From: Paenibacillus polymyxa | Lineage (GTDB): Bacteria; Bacillota; Bacilli; Paenibacillales; Paenibacillaceae | Direction: 5' to 3' | NCBI RefSeq assembly: GCF_015710975.1 | Contig: NZ_CP049783.1 | Coordinates: 3,577,501 to 3,641,500, forward strand | Length of the DNA: 64,000 nucleotides | In this document: piece by piece, positions 38,924-48,253 of the stretch | Position numbering within the stretch: position 1 is the first letter of the stretch | Layout: every line of letters begins with the position of its first letter | Notes under the pieces: model-generated | The model's input: the letters and a program-made list of their open reading frames with translations, nothing else | Told to the model about the DNA's origin: nothing | Databases searched by the model: none | Translations under genes and position numbers: made by a program

Positions 38924-39211
38924 TCAATCTAAATATATATGTAATTCGTTATGCAGGTGAAGAGCGTCCTTAAAACCTTGCAAATAAATTTCACGTTCTA
39001 AAATAGCTTGAACAGAAAGCTCAGCATCATCGTAAAGGAATAGGGTCTTCTGTATATTCTCCGGTACTCCTTCATGTAACTGCTTGAAGTAGAGATTCCG
39101 CTCGGATGAGAACCGGTTGTAGCTGGAGTTGTTTTTGATAAGCTCGCCATATAAAAATTCAATTCGAGTCTGAATCAGTGAATCAAGTAAGACTTCTAAA
39201 GAATTATGCAT
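38924..39211 (-). CDS. cassette 3: DUF6809-like small protein, antisense gene
   Basis: 95 aa from ATG 39211 (GGATGGTG upstream); an ATG 12 bases earlier is possible. Sequence MHNSLEVLLDSLIQTRIEFLYGELI..RNLYFKQLHEGVPENIQKTLFLYDDAE..QGFKDALHL has the layout of DUF6809 proteins. Divergent from an XRE-type regulator with a 171-base AT-rich gap, so the pair carries its own promoters. A second copy is in cassette 30. Possibly a regulator-controlled or toxin-antitoxin-like module; unproven. Confidence 0.7.
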   Translation of the reverse strand: MHNSLEVLLDSLIQTRIEFLYGELIKNNSSYNRFSSERNLYFKQLHEGVPENIQKTLFLYDDAELSVQAILEREIYLQGFKDALHLHNELHIYLD

Positions 39212-39382
39212 TTTGAACACCATCCAACGTATTTGATTTTATGAATAAAAGTTCAACTTATTAAATATAATTTTAACATAACAAACAATTAAGTCAATAC
39301 ATGTTGAAGATGTTTTTGATAAAGAAAATATACTTTCATATAATTAAAGAAAAATTCACTTGATGTGTGAAAGGAATATCAG

Positions 39383-39586
39383 ATGATTAGTTATAAACCT
39401 TTTCAAAAATTATTGATCGACAGAGAGATTAAGAAGCAGGATTTATTGAAAATGACAGGTATCTCGTCTGCAACAATGGCGAAACTCAATACGAACGAAT
39501 ATGTGTCATTAGAAGTGATTGATAAATTATGTACGGCTTTAGGTTGTCAGCCAGGAGATTTATTGGAACATATAGCAGAACAATGA
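39383..39586 (+). CDS. cassette 3: small XRE/Cro-type HTH regulator
   Basis: 67 aa from ATG 39383, RBS GAAAGGAA. A complete YozG-like HTH: KKQDLLKMTGISSATMAKLNTNEYVSLEVIDKLCTALGCQPGDLLEH. Divergent from the DUF6809-like gene; probably represses the shared promoter region, whose 39224-39382 stretch is very AT-rich. Compared with the copy in cassette 30, one A is missing near 39581, which shortens the C-terminus by three residues. Confidence 0.88.
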   Translation: MISYKPFQKLLIDREIKKQDLLKMTGISSATMAKLNTNEYVSLEVIDKLCTALGCQPGDLLEHIAEQ

Positions 39587-39635
39587 CAGAATAGAATCAA
39601 GAATGAATGTTGGTTAATCGAAGAAGTGATTCCAT

Positions 39636-39752
39636 CGTATAACATAATATTCAAGCAGCGGCTCCTTTGGAGCCTTGGTCTGCGAGAAGATTTCAGGGAA
39701 GCATTTCAGCAGACAACCCCTTCGGGGTTCATGAATACAGGAACGTTATGTG
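39636..39752 (+). repeat. attC3
   Basis: R'' CGTATAAC, R' GTTATGTG (39745-39752), 117 bp, A-B-C type with TTCG-containing hairpin C. R'' complements the cassette 3 start exactly. Confidence 0.85.
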
Positions 39753-39812
39753 AAATTGAGAAGATGCTTAAAGAATTTAGTCGAAGATCTATTTAATATA
39801 GGAGAGATATTT

Positions 39813-41759
39813 ATGGAAAAAATAAAGTTTTTCTCACCGGATGATTTATCTTGCGGAATGAACTTGCAAAAGAGTGAAGTTATTTTAAATGAATATTACC
39901 AAGGTACAAGAAAGATCGAAAATATTAATGATGCTATCGAAATTTACAATATCAAAAAATTCTTTGATAACAAATTATATTTAACAAAATGGACGCCAAC
40001 GGATATCGAAAACTTTGAAAAAATTATCGCTAACATTTTTGGTACGGTAGCTAGGTATGTAAGGTCTGTTGATGACAAAAATTTAGAGAATACATACCAA
40101 GAAACAGTTTTTTATTATAAATCAGATTTTTGGAGGCTTATTGATAAGTTCAAAACATATCAAAATATCTCAGTAGATATTATTGAGAAGCTTCTTTTTT
40201 CTTCTAAAGTTAGACTGAATGAAATATTAAAAAGTAAAAATCTCACTGAGTATTAAGGAATCGAATTAAAAAAATATATGCTTAGTGAAAAATCGACTGC
40301 GGAGATTCTTTTGGATAAATATGAGATAAAACATTTTAGAGAGAAAGAAGAAATATATCTTCCAAAAGAATTAAGCAATCACGACAAAGAAATTATACTT
40401 TTAAATTATATAGATAGTGATGTGCCTAATTTAAACTACTTGAGACTTATTAAAAATATTCAAAGTAATAAAGATAAGATTGAAGTCTCTCCAAGAACTT
40501 TATTAAAGGCTAAAAGAAAAGCAGAAGAGCAAGAAGAACGGTTTTTTGAGAAAAGTTCAGGTATGGAAATGGAAACCACCGTTATATTCTCAAAACACGC
40601 GGAGAAGGAAGTATTTCTAGACAATGAGGGGGTAAAAACTACAGCGACCTATAGTTCTAAATGGATTGAAGATAATTTAGATCAAGCTACTTTACTCAAT
40701 AATTTTATATATATGTTTGAATTTGTTGATAGACAAATGAGATGTGCTTTTGTCAATAAAGAAAGTGAGATGGGAGCCTTTGAAAGGTTTGCATTCATGT
40801 CTGCTCAGACTGGATATACCAAAGGCGTTGCATTTGACCATAAAAATATTTTTGCATTACTTCAGATGAATGGTTACTACAATCAACTTTTTAGTAATGG
40901 AATTAGATTAGAAGAGGTCATTGAATGGTTTTTTGTTGAATATCTTTTTGAAGAATTTAATGCATTTGGTTTTAAAGTTGCTATGCCCTCAGCCAATTCA
41001 ACCTTTCTTGAAAAATGTACTGCTGTGATGCCCGCATTAGAATCAACTCTTAAGCAGTTTATTTTATACGTTGAAGAAAGACAAATTGATTTTGAGTTGC
41101 TGGAAATTCGTTCTGAACATTTAGTGTATAAAAATATTCCTTCTTTAATTGATAAGAAATATGTATATGGTATTGGTGAAGAATTTAAACAGGTAACTTT
41201 TTTGCTCTTTTCAGATCAAAGTGGACTAGGGTATGTTGGTGAAAATCGAAAAACTTATAATGATTTCTTCGATTTATTAAGAAATGAACAATTAAAAATG
41301 AACGATTTTCTATCATTTGATATGCCTCGTGTTCAGTGGTTAATTGACCAAGACTATTTGAAAGTTGACAGTGGCGGATTCCTTGTTTTTTCAGACAATC
41401 TTCTCGTGGCAATACTTTATGATTTGTACAAGAACGATGTAGTTGCTTATTGGAATTGTCCACCTGAAGCAAGAGAGAAACTAGATCAGTTAGCAGCTAG
41501 AAATGTTATAGAATTTGAGAATACACTTTTTTCAAGACCGGAATATCATTACATTAATTATTTACTTAACAAATCTCAATTTAATAATGGACTAGATTTA
41601 AGGAACAAGTACAGTCATATGCAACCATTTTCCGAGGATGAAGAGAAAACGCATGCTCATAATTATTATGTCTTTTTAACTTTGTTTATTGTCACAGTGA
41701 TAAAAATAAACGATGAATTTTGTAGTGAATTATCTTCAGAAAGTATCAACTTCACATAA
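39813..41759 (+). pseudogene. cassette 4: ~648-residue protein with DUF4209/HEPN-like C-terminus, interrupted by in-frame TAA
   Basis: ATG 39813 follows GGAGAGAT and opens a 147-codon frame ending at TAA 40254-40256. The same frame then stays open to 41759 without other stops, and the next ATG (40278) has no RBS. The two parts read as one continuous helical protein, so a single nonsense mutation is likely. The C-terminal half contains DLRNKYSHM, an RX4H motif as in DUF4209/HEPN proteins, then a hydrophobic helix. The final stop lies inside the attC R'' box. Function unknown; an RNase-like or sensing role is a guess from the motif. If the TAA is genuine, the downstream part (493 codons) may be expressed alone. 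Confidence 0.65.
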
Positions 41760-41832
41760 CATAATATTCACGCTGCGGACATTCGTCGTACACTCGGCAT
41801 ACGCCGGGTCGTGAATACAGGAACGTTATCTG
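41753..41832 (+). repeat. attC4
   Basis: R'' CACATAAC, R' GTTATCTG (41825-41832), 80 bp. Shortest class: hairpins A and C only, B missing. L boxes TATTCACG/CGTGAATA pair perfectly. R'' complements the cassette 4 start. Confidence 0.87.
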
Positions 41833-41879
41833 AAACCAATGCTCAATGCAAATAAAAGACAAAAATTAAGGAGCCAATA

Positions 41880-42296
41880 ATGCAATTATCTCAGAATAGT
41901 ATGAGTGGAATTAAAGGCTGGCTGCTTTTCTTTGTGATCTATTCTTTTTATCTACTTATAAGTAATTTAATAGGTCTTTATTTCGAATTTTATATTTATA
42001 TGTTAGTTGGAACAATTGGTTGGAATCTTGCTAGAAATATTTCTGTCGGAATATATTTATTTTCTGAAGTCTTAATTATTGTTTCTCTAGTGCTTATATT
42101 GAAGAAGAAAAGGAAAGGACCAAATATAATAATTCAAATTGAAATAATCACTATAATATTTGGATTTTTAAACTTCATTCTCACAATTAACAAAATAGAT
42201 GAACTCCCAAGTTTAATCTCTACAATTATTTTTGGATCAATATGGATTTTGTATTTTAAAAACTCAAAACGAGTCAAAGCAACATTTGAAAGTTAA
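41880..42296 (+). CDS. cassette 5: DUF2569-family membrane protein
   Basis: 138 aa from ATG 41880 with AAGGAGCC. Four hydrophobic segments; begins SGIKGWLLFFVIYSF and ends with IWILYFKNSKRVKATF, the two hallmark motifs of DUF2569. Integral membrane protein of unknown function. Confidence 0.8.
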   Translation: MQLSQNSMSGIKGWLLFFVIYSFYLLISNLIGLYFEFYIYMLVGTIGWNLARNISVGIYLFSEVLIIVSLVLILKKKRKGPNIIIQIEIITIIFGFLNFILTINKIDELPSLISTIIFGSIWILYFKNSKRVKATFES

Positions 42297-42314
42297 TCAA
42301 GAAGGCATTGGCAT

Positions 42315-42478
42315 CAGATAACAAAATATTCACGCATCGGGCCATTCGGCCCTCGGTCCGGCAGAGACATTTTGGGGAGTGGAAGCAGCCGGACAACCCT
42401 GCACTGGCTAAGTCCGTCGGACCCGGCGCGTTCGCTCCTTAAGCCAGTGAGGGTTCGTGAATACAAGAACGTTAGGCG
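42315..42478 (+). repeat. attC5
   Basis: R'' CAGATAAC, R' GTTAGGCG (42471-42478), 164 bp, A-B-C with a long branched C arm (CACTGGCTAAG / CTTAAGCCAGTG). R'' complements the cassette 5 start. Confidence 0.87.
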
Positions 42479-42526
42479 AAACCTCGAAGTGAATTGAAAA
42501 AATAAAAAAAGGAGTTAGATACAAAT

Positions 42527-43018
42527 ATGGAATTGAAACTTGTCCCAGTAAGCCCTGAAGATAAAAGTACACTAATTAATTTGTATGAATTGTACGAGTA
42601 TGACTTCAGCAAATATACAGGTCGAGATGTAGATAGAAACGGAAAATTTGAAGTGAACATAGATTATTATTGGGAGGGCGACGAACGGTGGAATCCATTT
42701 TTTATAGAAGTAGCAGATACAATCGTTGGCTTTATAGTAGTCCTTTTTGAGAATATGGATACTGATCCAGATCCGACACATGTGATATACGATTTTATGA
42801 TTTTACAGAAATATAGAAGATCAGGTATGGGGCGTAAAGCAGCAATAATGGCATTTAACATGTATAAAGCGAATTGGTTAGTTTCTCAGATGGAAGAAAA
42901 TATTACGGCAATAACCTTTTGGAGAAGCGTAATAAATGAATTTAAAAAAGGCAATTACACGGAAAGATATAGAGAAGAACGAAAAAAATATATTCAAGAG
43001 TTCACTACAAAGATCTAA
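42527..43018 (+). CDS. cassette 6: GNAT-family N-acetyltransferase
   Basis: 163 aa from ATG 42527, RBS AAAGGAG. GNAT core: FFIEVADTIVGFIVVLFE (beta 4), acetyl-CoA loop QKYRRSGMGRKAAIMAFN, and FWRSVINEF near the end. Nearly the same protein is encoded by cassette 19. Substrate unknown; this subtype with a DPDPTHVIYDFMI motif is common in Bacillales. Confidence 0.88.
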   Translation: MELKLVPVSPEDKSTLINLYELYEYDFSKYTGRDVDRNGKFEVNIDYYWEGDERWNPFFIEVADTIVGFIVVLFENMDTDPDPTHVIYDFMILQKYRRSGMGRKAAIMAFNMYKANWLVSQMEENITAITFWRSVINEFKKGNYTERYREERKKYIQEFTTKI

Positions 43019-43051
43019 TGACACTAAAGTAGGGTTATTTCAGAGCGGCAT

Positions 43052-43215
43052 CGCCTAACACCAAATTCATGCTTCGGGCATACGCCCTGGGTCCGGCAGG
43101 GGGATTTCAAGGAAGCGAAAGCAGCCGGACAACCCCGCACTGGCTAAGTCTGACGACCGGTTCGCTATCGTTCACTTAAGCCAGTGAGGGTTCGTGAATT
43201 CAAGAACGTTATGTG
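43052..43215 (+). repeat. attC6
   Basis: R'' CGCCTAAC, R' GTTATGTG (43208-43215), 164 bp, long C arm. R'' complements the cassette 6 start. Confidence 0.87.
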
Positions 43216-43258
43216 AAATCAGCTAGGAATAAAAAGATTATATTTAGGAGCAAGCACT

Positions 43259-43627
43259 ATGAAGCGAATTTACAAGCATATCGAAGAATACACAGATCAG
43301 GAAATAAAAGATATTTTAACTCGTCAAGAAGTAGAAGAACTTATATATTTACCACTTTCAGTTGGAATGTATCATCACAATTGGAAGTTTGCTCAAGATA
43401 TATGTCTTAAAACAGCGGAACATGATAATCCAAATGTAAGAGCGAATTCTGTATTGGGATTAGCACATATAGCAAGAACTAAAAAACAGTTAGATAAAAG
43501 ACTAGTAAAACCAATCATTTTGAAAGAATTAAAAAATAATATAGAACATAAAGGAATAATATTAGATGCTATAAGTGATATAAATTTATTTATGAAGTGG
43601 AAACTAGCAAGGAAGCATAATTATTAG
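43259..43627 (+). CDS. cassette 7: small helical (HEAT-like) hypothetical protein
   Basis: 122 aa from ATG 43259, RBS AGGAGC. Helical, with NPNVRANSVLGLAHIARTKKQLD resembling a single HEAT-type repeat pair. Function unknown. Almost identical to the gene of cassette 21. Confidence 0.75.
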   Translation: MKRIYKHIEEYTDQEIKDILTRQEVEELIYLPLSVGMYHHNWKFAQDICLKTAEHDNPNVRANSVLGLAHIARTKKQLDKRLVKPIILKELKNNIEHKGIILDAISDINLFMKWKLARKHNY

Positions 43628-43651
43628 TTGACTCGAAGAAGAGCTGACCTC

Positions 43652-43811
43652 ACATAACATCGCATCTACGCTGCGGGCGTTGCCCTTGGTTCGCTAGAAG
43701 TGGAAAGCAGAGAAGCCGGGATCAGCTCACAACCCTGCGAGGCTAAGTCCGTTGGACCCGGCGTTTTGCGCCTTAAGCCTCTCGGATTCGTAGATACAGG
43801 AATGTTATATG
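43652..43811 (+). repeat. attC7 (variant L boxes)
   Basis: R'' CACATAAC, R' GTTATATG (43804-43811), 160 bp. L boxes are ATCTACG/CGTAGAT instead of ATTCACG/CGTGAAT: both arms changed together. R'' complements the cassette 7 start. Confidence 0.85.
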
Positions 43812-43837
43812 TAATCATCTTTAAACTAGGAGGAAGT

Positions 43838-44467
43838 ATGCCAACATATTTCTCAATACAGTATTCCTTTCCCTATGACTATTTCTATGCTAACTTTACT
43901 CAAGAAATCTATGAAACGATATTTGAATGTTTTTCTTTTAAATCAGGTTATTGGAATTCTGAAGATAATAACCTGGAAGAAATTATCTCATGGAATTCTA
44001 AACTATTGTCAGATAAGTTTAAATTGGAATTTGATCAGCATGTCAGACATAATTACAAACAAGTATTGTTACAGTCGAATCAATTTAGTCATTTAAGATT
44101 ATTTTGGACGTATCAATCCAATGAAATCATTTTACATCTGATATTACCGGAAGACGAAATAGAGTTGGATGACGATAGTTGGAAATTCAATGGAGAACAA
44201 ATCGCTCCTCTACTAAATCTCTCAGTGAAAATTTGGGAAAAATATAGATTAAATATGGTGCAAACTTATAGAGAATTAGGAGCACCTGTTAGTTTAAGAG
44301 AAGTTTTAAAGGGCAAATTAGCTTCGACGGATCCATTTTCAATTATGGGATTTGAACTTTTTGAGAAACAGGAGAATCTTGAAAGTAACTACAAAACAAT
44401 AGTAATAAAGAACGGTCTTCTTATAATTGAGCAAGAATATGTGAGCTTATTCAATGAGGTCAGATGA
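43838..44467 (+). CDS. cassette 8: hypothetical protein, 209 aa
   Basis: ATG 43838 preceded by AGGAGG fixes the start; the longer open frame upstream lies in attC7. Not recognised. Alpha/beta, acidic, with FSIQYSFPYDYFYANFTQEIYETIFECF and several Trp residues. No membrane segment. Confidence 0.72.
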   Translation: MPTYFSIQYSFPYDYFYANFTQEIYETIFECFSFKSGYWNSEDNNLEEIISWNSKLLSDKFKLEFDQHVRHNYKQVLLQSNQFSHLRLFWTYQSNEIILHLILPEDEIELDDDSWKFNGEQIAPLLNLSVKIWEKYRLNMVQTYRELGAPVSLREVLKGKLASTDPFSIMGFELFEKQENLESNYKTIVIKNGLLIIEQEYVSLFNEVR

Positions 44468-44470
44468 CTA

Positions 44471-44594
44471 CATATAACATAATATTCACGCATCGGGCAT
44501 ACGCCCTCGGTCCGGCAGAGGGATTTCAGAGAGCAGAGGCAGCCTTGACACACCTGGCATACGTCAGGTGTCGTTAATACAAGAACGTTAGACG
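44471..44594 (+). repeat. attC8
   Basis: R'' CATATAAC, R' GTTAGACG (44587-44594), 124 bp, A-B-C; hairpin C ACACCTGGC/GTCAGGTGT. The L' box reads CGTTAATA, one change from CGTGAATA. R'' complements the cassette 8 start. Confidence 0.85.
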
Positions 44595-44617
44595 AAACCA
44601 TTAAGGAGAAATACATT

Positions 44618-45214
44618 ATGAGATTTCAAATAGGTGATGAAACAGATAGACACTTGGTGAGTGTAATTGTCCATGAATTTTCACGATGTGAATTAGCATT
44701 TGACCAATTTATTAAATTAAGAGGAATAAAGCATAAAGGAGACTTGGTTTTTGACAATAAGATCGATCTCATGACGTATAATGCATACTCTTTATTTATT
44801 CAGCACCTTTATGAATATTTTAAAGGATGCGTTACTCGATCAAGAGAAAATACAGGTAATATTTCGTTTGAAGTTATTGATAGCTTGATGAATAGAGAAG
44901 TAAATAAAATCCAAAAAAATTGGCGAGACGCTATAGATAATAATTATGCGCCTAAATGGGCTAATGATAGAAGCTACTATGAGGATGTATGTCCAGAAAA
45001 CTTCGGAAGAGATTTCCGTAATATTAGAAACAATGTTGCTCATGTAGATTTCAGAAGAATAAATGGAGGAAGCCGACTTACTTTAACACAATTTTATAAA
45101 GACTATCATAAATACGCTATATTGCTGTTTTATAACGGTAGGGATTATTGGAGCATATCCGATTATGGAGATTTAGATTTTGGTGATATTACTTCCTTTA
45201 ATAAACTCACCTAA
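44618..45214 (+). CDS. cassette 9: HEPN-like hypothetical protein
   Basis: 198 aa from ATG 44618, RBS AAGGAG. Mainly helical. RNNVAH at residues 137-142 in NIRNNVAHVDF is an RX4H motif in the setting seen in HEPN domains, many of which are RNases of toxin or abortive-infection systems. No partner MNT nucleotidyltransferase is in the cassette. The motif is seen; the function is inference. Confidence 0.6.
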   Translation: MRFQIGDETDRHLVSVIVHEFSRCELAFDQFIKLRGIKHKGDLVFDNKIDLMTYNAYSLFIQHLYEYFKGCVTRSRENTGNISFEVIDSLMNREVNKIQKNWRDAIDNNYAPKWANDRSYYEDVCPENFGRDFRNIRNNVAHVDFRRINGGSRLTLTQFYKDYHKYAILLFYNGRDYWSISDYGDLDFGDITSFNKLT

Positions 45215-45248
45215 ATGATGTTCAATACGTCGAAAAGAGCAATGGCAT

Positions 45249-45346
45249 CGTCTAACATAATATTCACGCTGCGGACATTCGTCCTTGGTCCGGCATTCGC
45301 CAGACACTCAGCATATGCTGAGTCGTGAATACAGGAACGTTATCGG
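45249..45346 (+). repeat. attC9
   Basis: R'' CGTCTAAC, R' GTTATCGG (45339-45346), 98 bp; hairpin B reduced to a short GTCCGGC/GCCAGAC stem. R'' complements the cassette 9 start. Confidence 0.86.
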
Positions 45347-45381
45347 AAATTACCGTAAAATCTAAAGGGAGATGACACATA

Positions 45382-45684
45382 ATGAGATTTCAACAAATTA
45401 AGAGAGTAACAGTTCAACTAAGTGAAACTGATATAAAAGAGAATAGAATTCATTTTGATCAAGCTACAATCCATCATTTAGGGTTAACTGATATATCAAA
45501 AATTCAAATTGATGGTGATGAAGATCACTATTTTAGAGCCGATGATTTTGGGCATGGCGCAAGGATTGAAAAATTAAGTTTTATAAACGAGAATTTTAAT
45601 CATTTATTTTATGTGAATAGAAATATTGAGATTGAAATCCTATCAAGAAAACCATGTAAATTAAAATTTTATATAATCCAATAA
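45382..45684 (+). CDS. cassette 10: hypothetical protein, 100 aa
   Basis: ATG 45382, RBS AAAGGGAGATG. Beta-rich small protein (FQQIKRVTVQLSETDI..., FYVNRNIEIEILSRKPCKLKFYI). Not recognised. Complete cassette with intact boundaries, so probably a real gene. Confidence 0.65.
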   Translation: MRFQQIKRVTVQLSETDIKENRIHFDQATIHHLGLTDISKIQIDGDEDHYFRADDFGHGARIEKLSFINENFNHLFYVNRNIEIEILSRKPCKLKFYIIQ

Positions 45685-45718
45685 GAATTTGGAGGTTTTT
45701 CGAAGAGGACAGTAACAA

Positions 45719-45885
45719 CCGATAACAACACATTCACGTATCATCCGACTGGCACCGACCTCGGTCCGTAGGAGGTATTTTGAGGAAGTGGAATCAGCGG
45801 ACAACCCTGCACCGACTAAGCGCATCACGCTCAGGCCTTCGGCCTTTAAGTCGGTGAGGGTTCGTGAATGCAGCAACGTTAGATG
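45719..45885 (+). repeat. attC10
   Basis: R'' CCGATAAC, R' GTTAGATG (45878-45885), 167 bp, long C arm. L boxes CATTCACG/CGTGAATG show a compensated T-A to C-G change. R'' complements the cassette 10 start. Confidence 0.87.
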
Positions 45886-45925
45886 AAACCAATACAAGAT
45901 CTTAAGTAAGGGGTAGAGATATATA

Positions 45926-46816
45926 ATGATTGAATATAATATCGAAACGATTAATAGATTGTTTCAACAGCACCATATAAATGATGAGATTGTAAGTTTT
46001 CAAAGCCTATCAGGAACAACTTCTGGAATAGTTTTAAAATTAGAATCAAAGCATGGAATTAAGTACATTTTGAAGTCTGATACTCCAATCCAGATTGAAT
46101 TAGTTGAACATTTGCTTCATACCTATAAGCATTCAGTATTATTACCTAAAGTTCTTTTATCAGCCCAAGATAAGTCATATTTTGTTTATACATTCATTGA
46201 TGGTATAACTCATTTTAATCGTAGTAAAAAAAGAAATTGGATGAGAATCCTAGTAAAAGAACTGCTCAACCAATATGTTGAACATCAGGGGGAAAATACA
46301 TGGGGAAGAATAGAATTCCCTCGAGAAACATGGAAGGAATTTAATGAAATTAGCATTGAAGAAGCAAGAATGAATCTGAAGAATGTATTATCGCCAGAAG
46401 ACTATCAATACGTAAAATTAATGTCAAAAAAACTATTTAATGATGATTCAAAGCAAGGAAATAAGTATTTATTGCATGGGGATACAGGCGTTCATAATTT
46501 TGTTTTTAATGATTCAACACTAATTGGTGTGATTGATCCGTCACCGATGGTGGGACCAATCATATATGATTTTTTATATGCATTTTGTTCTTCACCTGAT
46601 GATATTAATACTGATACTTTGTTTGCCGCATCGGATTTACTTGAACAAGGTAATGTTGAGAGAACCAGATTAATTAAGGAAACACTGATACATCTTTATT
46701 GTCGAATAGGACTTAGTGTACGGCATCATCCAAATGACTTGACTGAATATATACAGGCATGGGGATATTGGAAACAATTGTGTAAGCAAATCGATGAAGG
46801 CACTGGCATCATCTAA
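45926..46816 (+). CDS. cassette 11: APH/choline-kinase-like phosphotransferase
   Basis: 296 aa from ATG 45926. Kinase-like fold: ATP-lysine region KYILKSDTPIQIE, hinge YFVYTFIDG, catalytic loop LLHGDTGVHNFVF (Brenner motif HxDxxxxN) and metal Asp in GVIDPSPMVGPIIYDF. Such proteins phosphorylate aminoglycosides, macrolides or small metabolites; this one is not close enough to a known resistance enzyme to call. Stop codon lies within the R'' box. Confidence 0.85.
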   Translation: MIEYNIETINRLFQQHHINDEIVSFQSLSGTTSGIVLKLESKHGIKYILKSDTPIQIELVEHLLHTYKHSVLLPKVLLSAQDKSYFVYTFIDGITHFNRSKKRNWMRILVKELLNQYVEHQGENTWGRIEFPRETWKEFNEISIEEARMNLKNVLSPEDYQYVKLMSKKLFNDDSKQGNKYLLHGDTGVHNFVFNDSTLIGVIDPSPMVGPIIYDFLYAFCSSPDDINTDTLFAASDLLEQGNVERTRLIKETLIHLYCRIGLSVRHHPNDLTEYIQAWGYWKQLCKQIDEGTGII

Positions 46817-46971
46817 CAAAATATTCACGCATCGGGCCATCCGGCCCTCAGTCCGGCAGAGGAATTTCGGTGAAGCGAGTCCAGCAGACAACCCTGCACT
46901 GGCTAAGTCTGACGACCCGCGCAAGCGCGCTTAAGCCAGTGAGGGTTCGTGAATAGAGAAAACGTTATCTG
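46810..46971 (+). repeat. attC11
   Basis: R'' CATCTAAC, R' GTTATCTG (46964-46971), 162 bp, long C arm. R'' complements the cassette 11 start. Confidence 0.87.
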
Positions 46972-47007
46972 AAATTACCGATAGAACATCAGAAAGAAGG
47001 CGAATTC

Positions 47008-47460
47008 GTGGGAGTTTTATTAAAGAACATTGATAAAACAAATTGGACAAAATGCATTTTTCTAACGACTGATCCTGATAACAATCATTATCTTTTAGAG
47101 AAGTTTGTAGCTTCAAATGCTGTTTCAATTGCACAATCAAAGATAGAGCGAGGATGGATAACCAAAGCTATTTATGATGGGGACACCATTGTAGGATTTG
47201 CAATGTATGGATATTCAGAAGAAAAGGATTTTTTTGAAATATGCCGTTTAATGATTGATCATAAATTTCAGCGTCAAGGGTTTGGTAAAAAGGCGTTAAG
47301 TCTAATCATCGAAGAGATGAGCAAGAATAAGCAATGCTCTGAAATCTATATATCATTTGAACCCGAAAACTACTCTGCAAAAAAACTATATGAAGAATTT
47401 GGATTTGAAAACACAGGAAAAATCTTAGATGATGAAATGCTTTATTGCTTGAAGATATAG
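47008..47460 (+). CDS. cassette 12: GNAT-family N-acetyltransferase
   Basis: 150 aa, GTG start at 47008, RBS AAGAAGG. GNAT motifs: IVGFAMYGYSEEKDFFEICRL, acetyl-CoA loop KFQRQGFGKKALSLI, and C-terminal AKKLYEEFGFENTG. Resembles spermidine/diamine acetyltransferases (SpeG/BltD type) in order of motifs, but the substrate is unproven. A frameshifted duplicate is in cassette 22. Confidence 0.87.
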   Translation: MGVLLKNIDKTNWTKCIFLTTDPDNNHYLLEKFVASNAVSIAQSKIERGWITKAIYDGDTIVGFAMYGYSEEKDFFEICRLMIDHKFQRQGFGKKALSLIIEEMSKNKQCSEIYISFEPENYSAKKLYEEFGFENTGKILDDEMLYCLKI

Positions 47461-47494
47461 ATAAATGTAAGAAAATTCGAGATGCCGGTGACTA

Positions 47495-47574
47495 CAGATA
47501 ACATAATATTCACGCTGCAGGCATACGCCGGACACCCAGCATACGCTGGGTCGTGAATACAGGAACGTTATACG
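47495..47574 (+). repeat. attC12
   Basis: R'' CAGATAAC, R' GTTATACG (47567-47574), 80 bp, hairpins A and C only. R'' complements the cassette 12 start. Confidence 0.87.
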
Positions 47575-47625
47575 AAAACTTGTTAACTCCATTAAAAACC
47601 AATAATTTCAAGGAGGCATTTCAAG

Positions 47626-48093
47626 ATGATAGGGCAACAACAACCACAAAAGTACCATGTGCTGGCTCGAGGAGTCATATTGAGCAATAATCATCTTTTG
47701 GTTGCTCACTGCATAGGCATGGATAACACCTTTTTACCAGGAGGACATGTTGAGCTTCATGAAAGTATTAGAACATCTTTATATAGAGAGATAAATGAAG
47801 AACTTGGTTTAATAAGTGAAGTCGGGCCTTACATAGGAGCAGTAGAAGCGGAACACGAAGATGAAGGAACATATCATCAAGAGATAAATCATGTTTTTAC
47901 TGCTAGATTAGAAAACGCAGATTATCGAAAGAATCCAGAATCAAAAGAAAGCCATTTAGAATTTTATTGGATACCTATAAATGAGATGGATCAGCATAAT
48001 CTCCTTCCTCAACCTATGAGAAAGATTGTTCAGAACTATATAAATGATGTTAAAGGGCCTTATTTGGAGAGCACATTTAAAGAAATTGAGTGA
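47626..48093 (+). CDS. cassette 13: Nudix hydrolase
   Basis: 155 aa from ATG 47626, RBS CAAGGAGG. A complete Nudix box spans residues about 39-62 (GGHVELHE, then YREINEELGL, fitting GX5EX7REUXEEXGU). Hydrolyses a nucleoside diphosphate linked to another moiety; exact substrate unknown. Nudix genes are recurrent cargo of integron cassettes elsewhere. Confidence 0.9.
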   Translation: MIGQQQPQKYHVLARGVILSNNHLLVAHCIGMDNTFLPGGHVELHESIRTSLYREINEELGLISEVGPYIGAVEAEHEDEGTYHQEINHVFTARLENADYRKNPESKESHLEFYWIPINEMDQHNLLPQPMRKIVQNYINDVKGPYLESTFKEIE

Positions 48094-48118
48094 GATTTTT
48101 CGATGAAGAAAAAGTCTA

Positions 48119-48216
48119 CGTATAACATAATATTCATGCATCGGACATTCGTTCTCGGTCCGGCAGGAGCCGGACACCCAGCATGCGCTAGGTCGTGGAT
48201 ACAGGAAGGTTATATG
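48119..48216 (+). repeat. attC13
   Basis: R'' CGTATAAC, R' GTTATATG (48209-48216), 98 bp, short hairpin B (GTCCGGC..GCCGGAC). L boxes TATTCATG/CGTGGATA have one mismatch and one wobble. R'' complements the cassette 13 start. Confidence 0.83.
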
Positions 48217-48253
48217 ACAGTGCGAAGATAGAATTTAAAGGAGGGAACTCGTG

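Noticed and set aside
45661..46924. Minus-strand open frames crossing recombination sites (e.g. 45661-45897, 46670-46924, 51340-51618, 54541-55041)
   Set aside because: They are translations of GC-rich attC DNA; similar peptide stretches recur at every site because the sites are similar, and none has an RBS or independent gene context.
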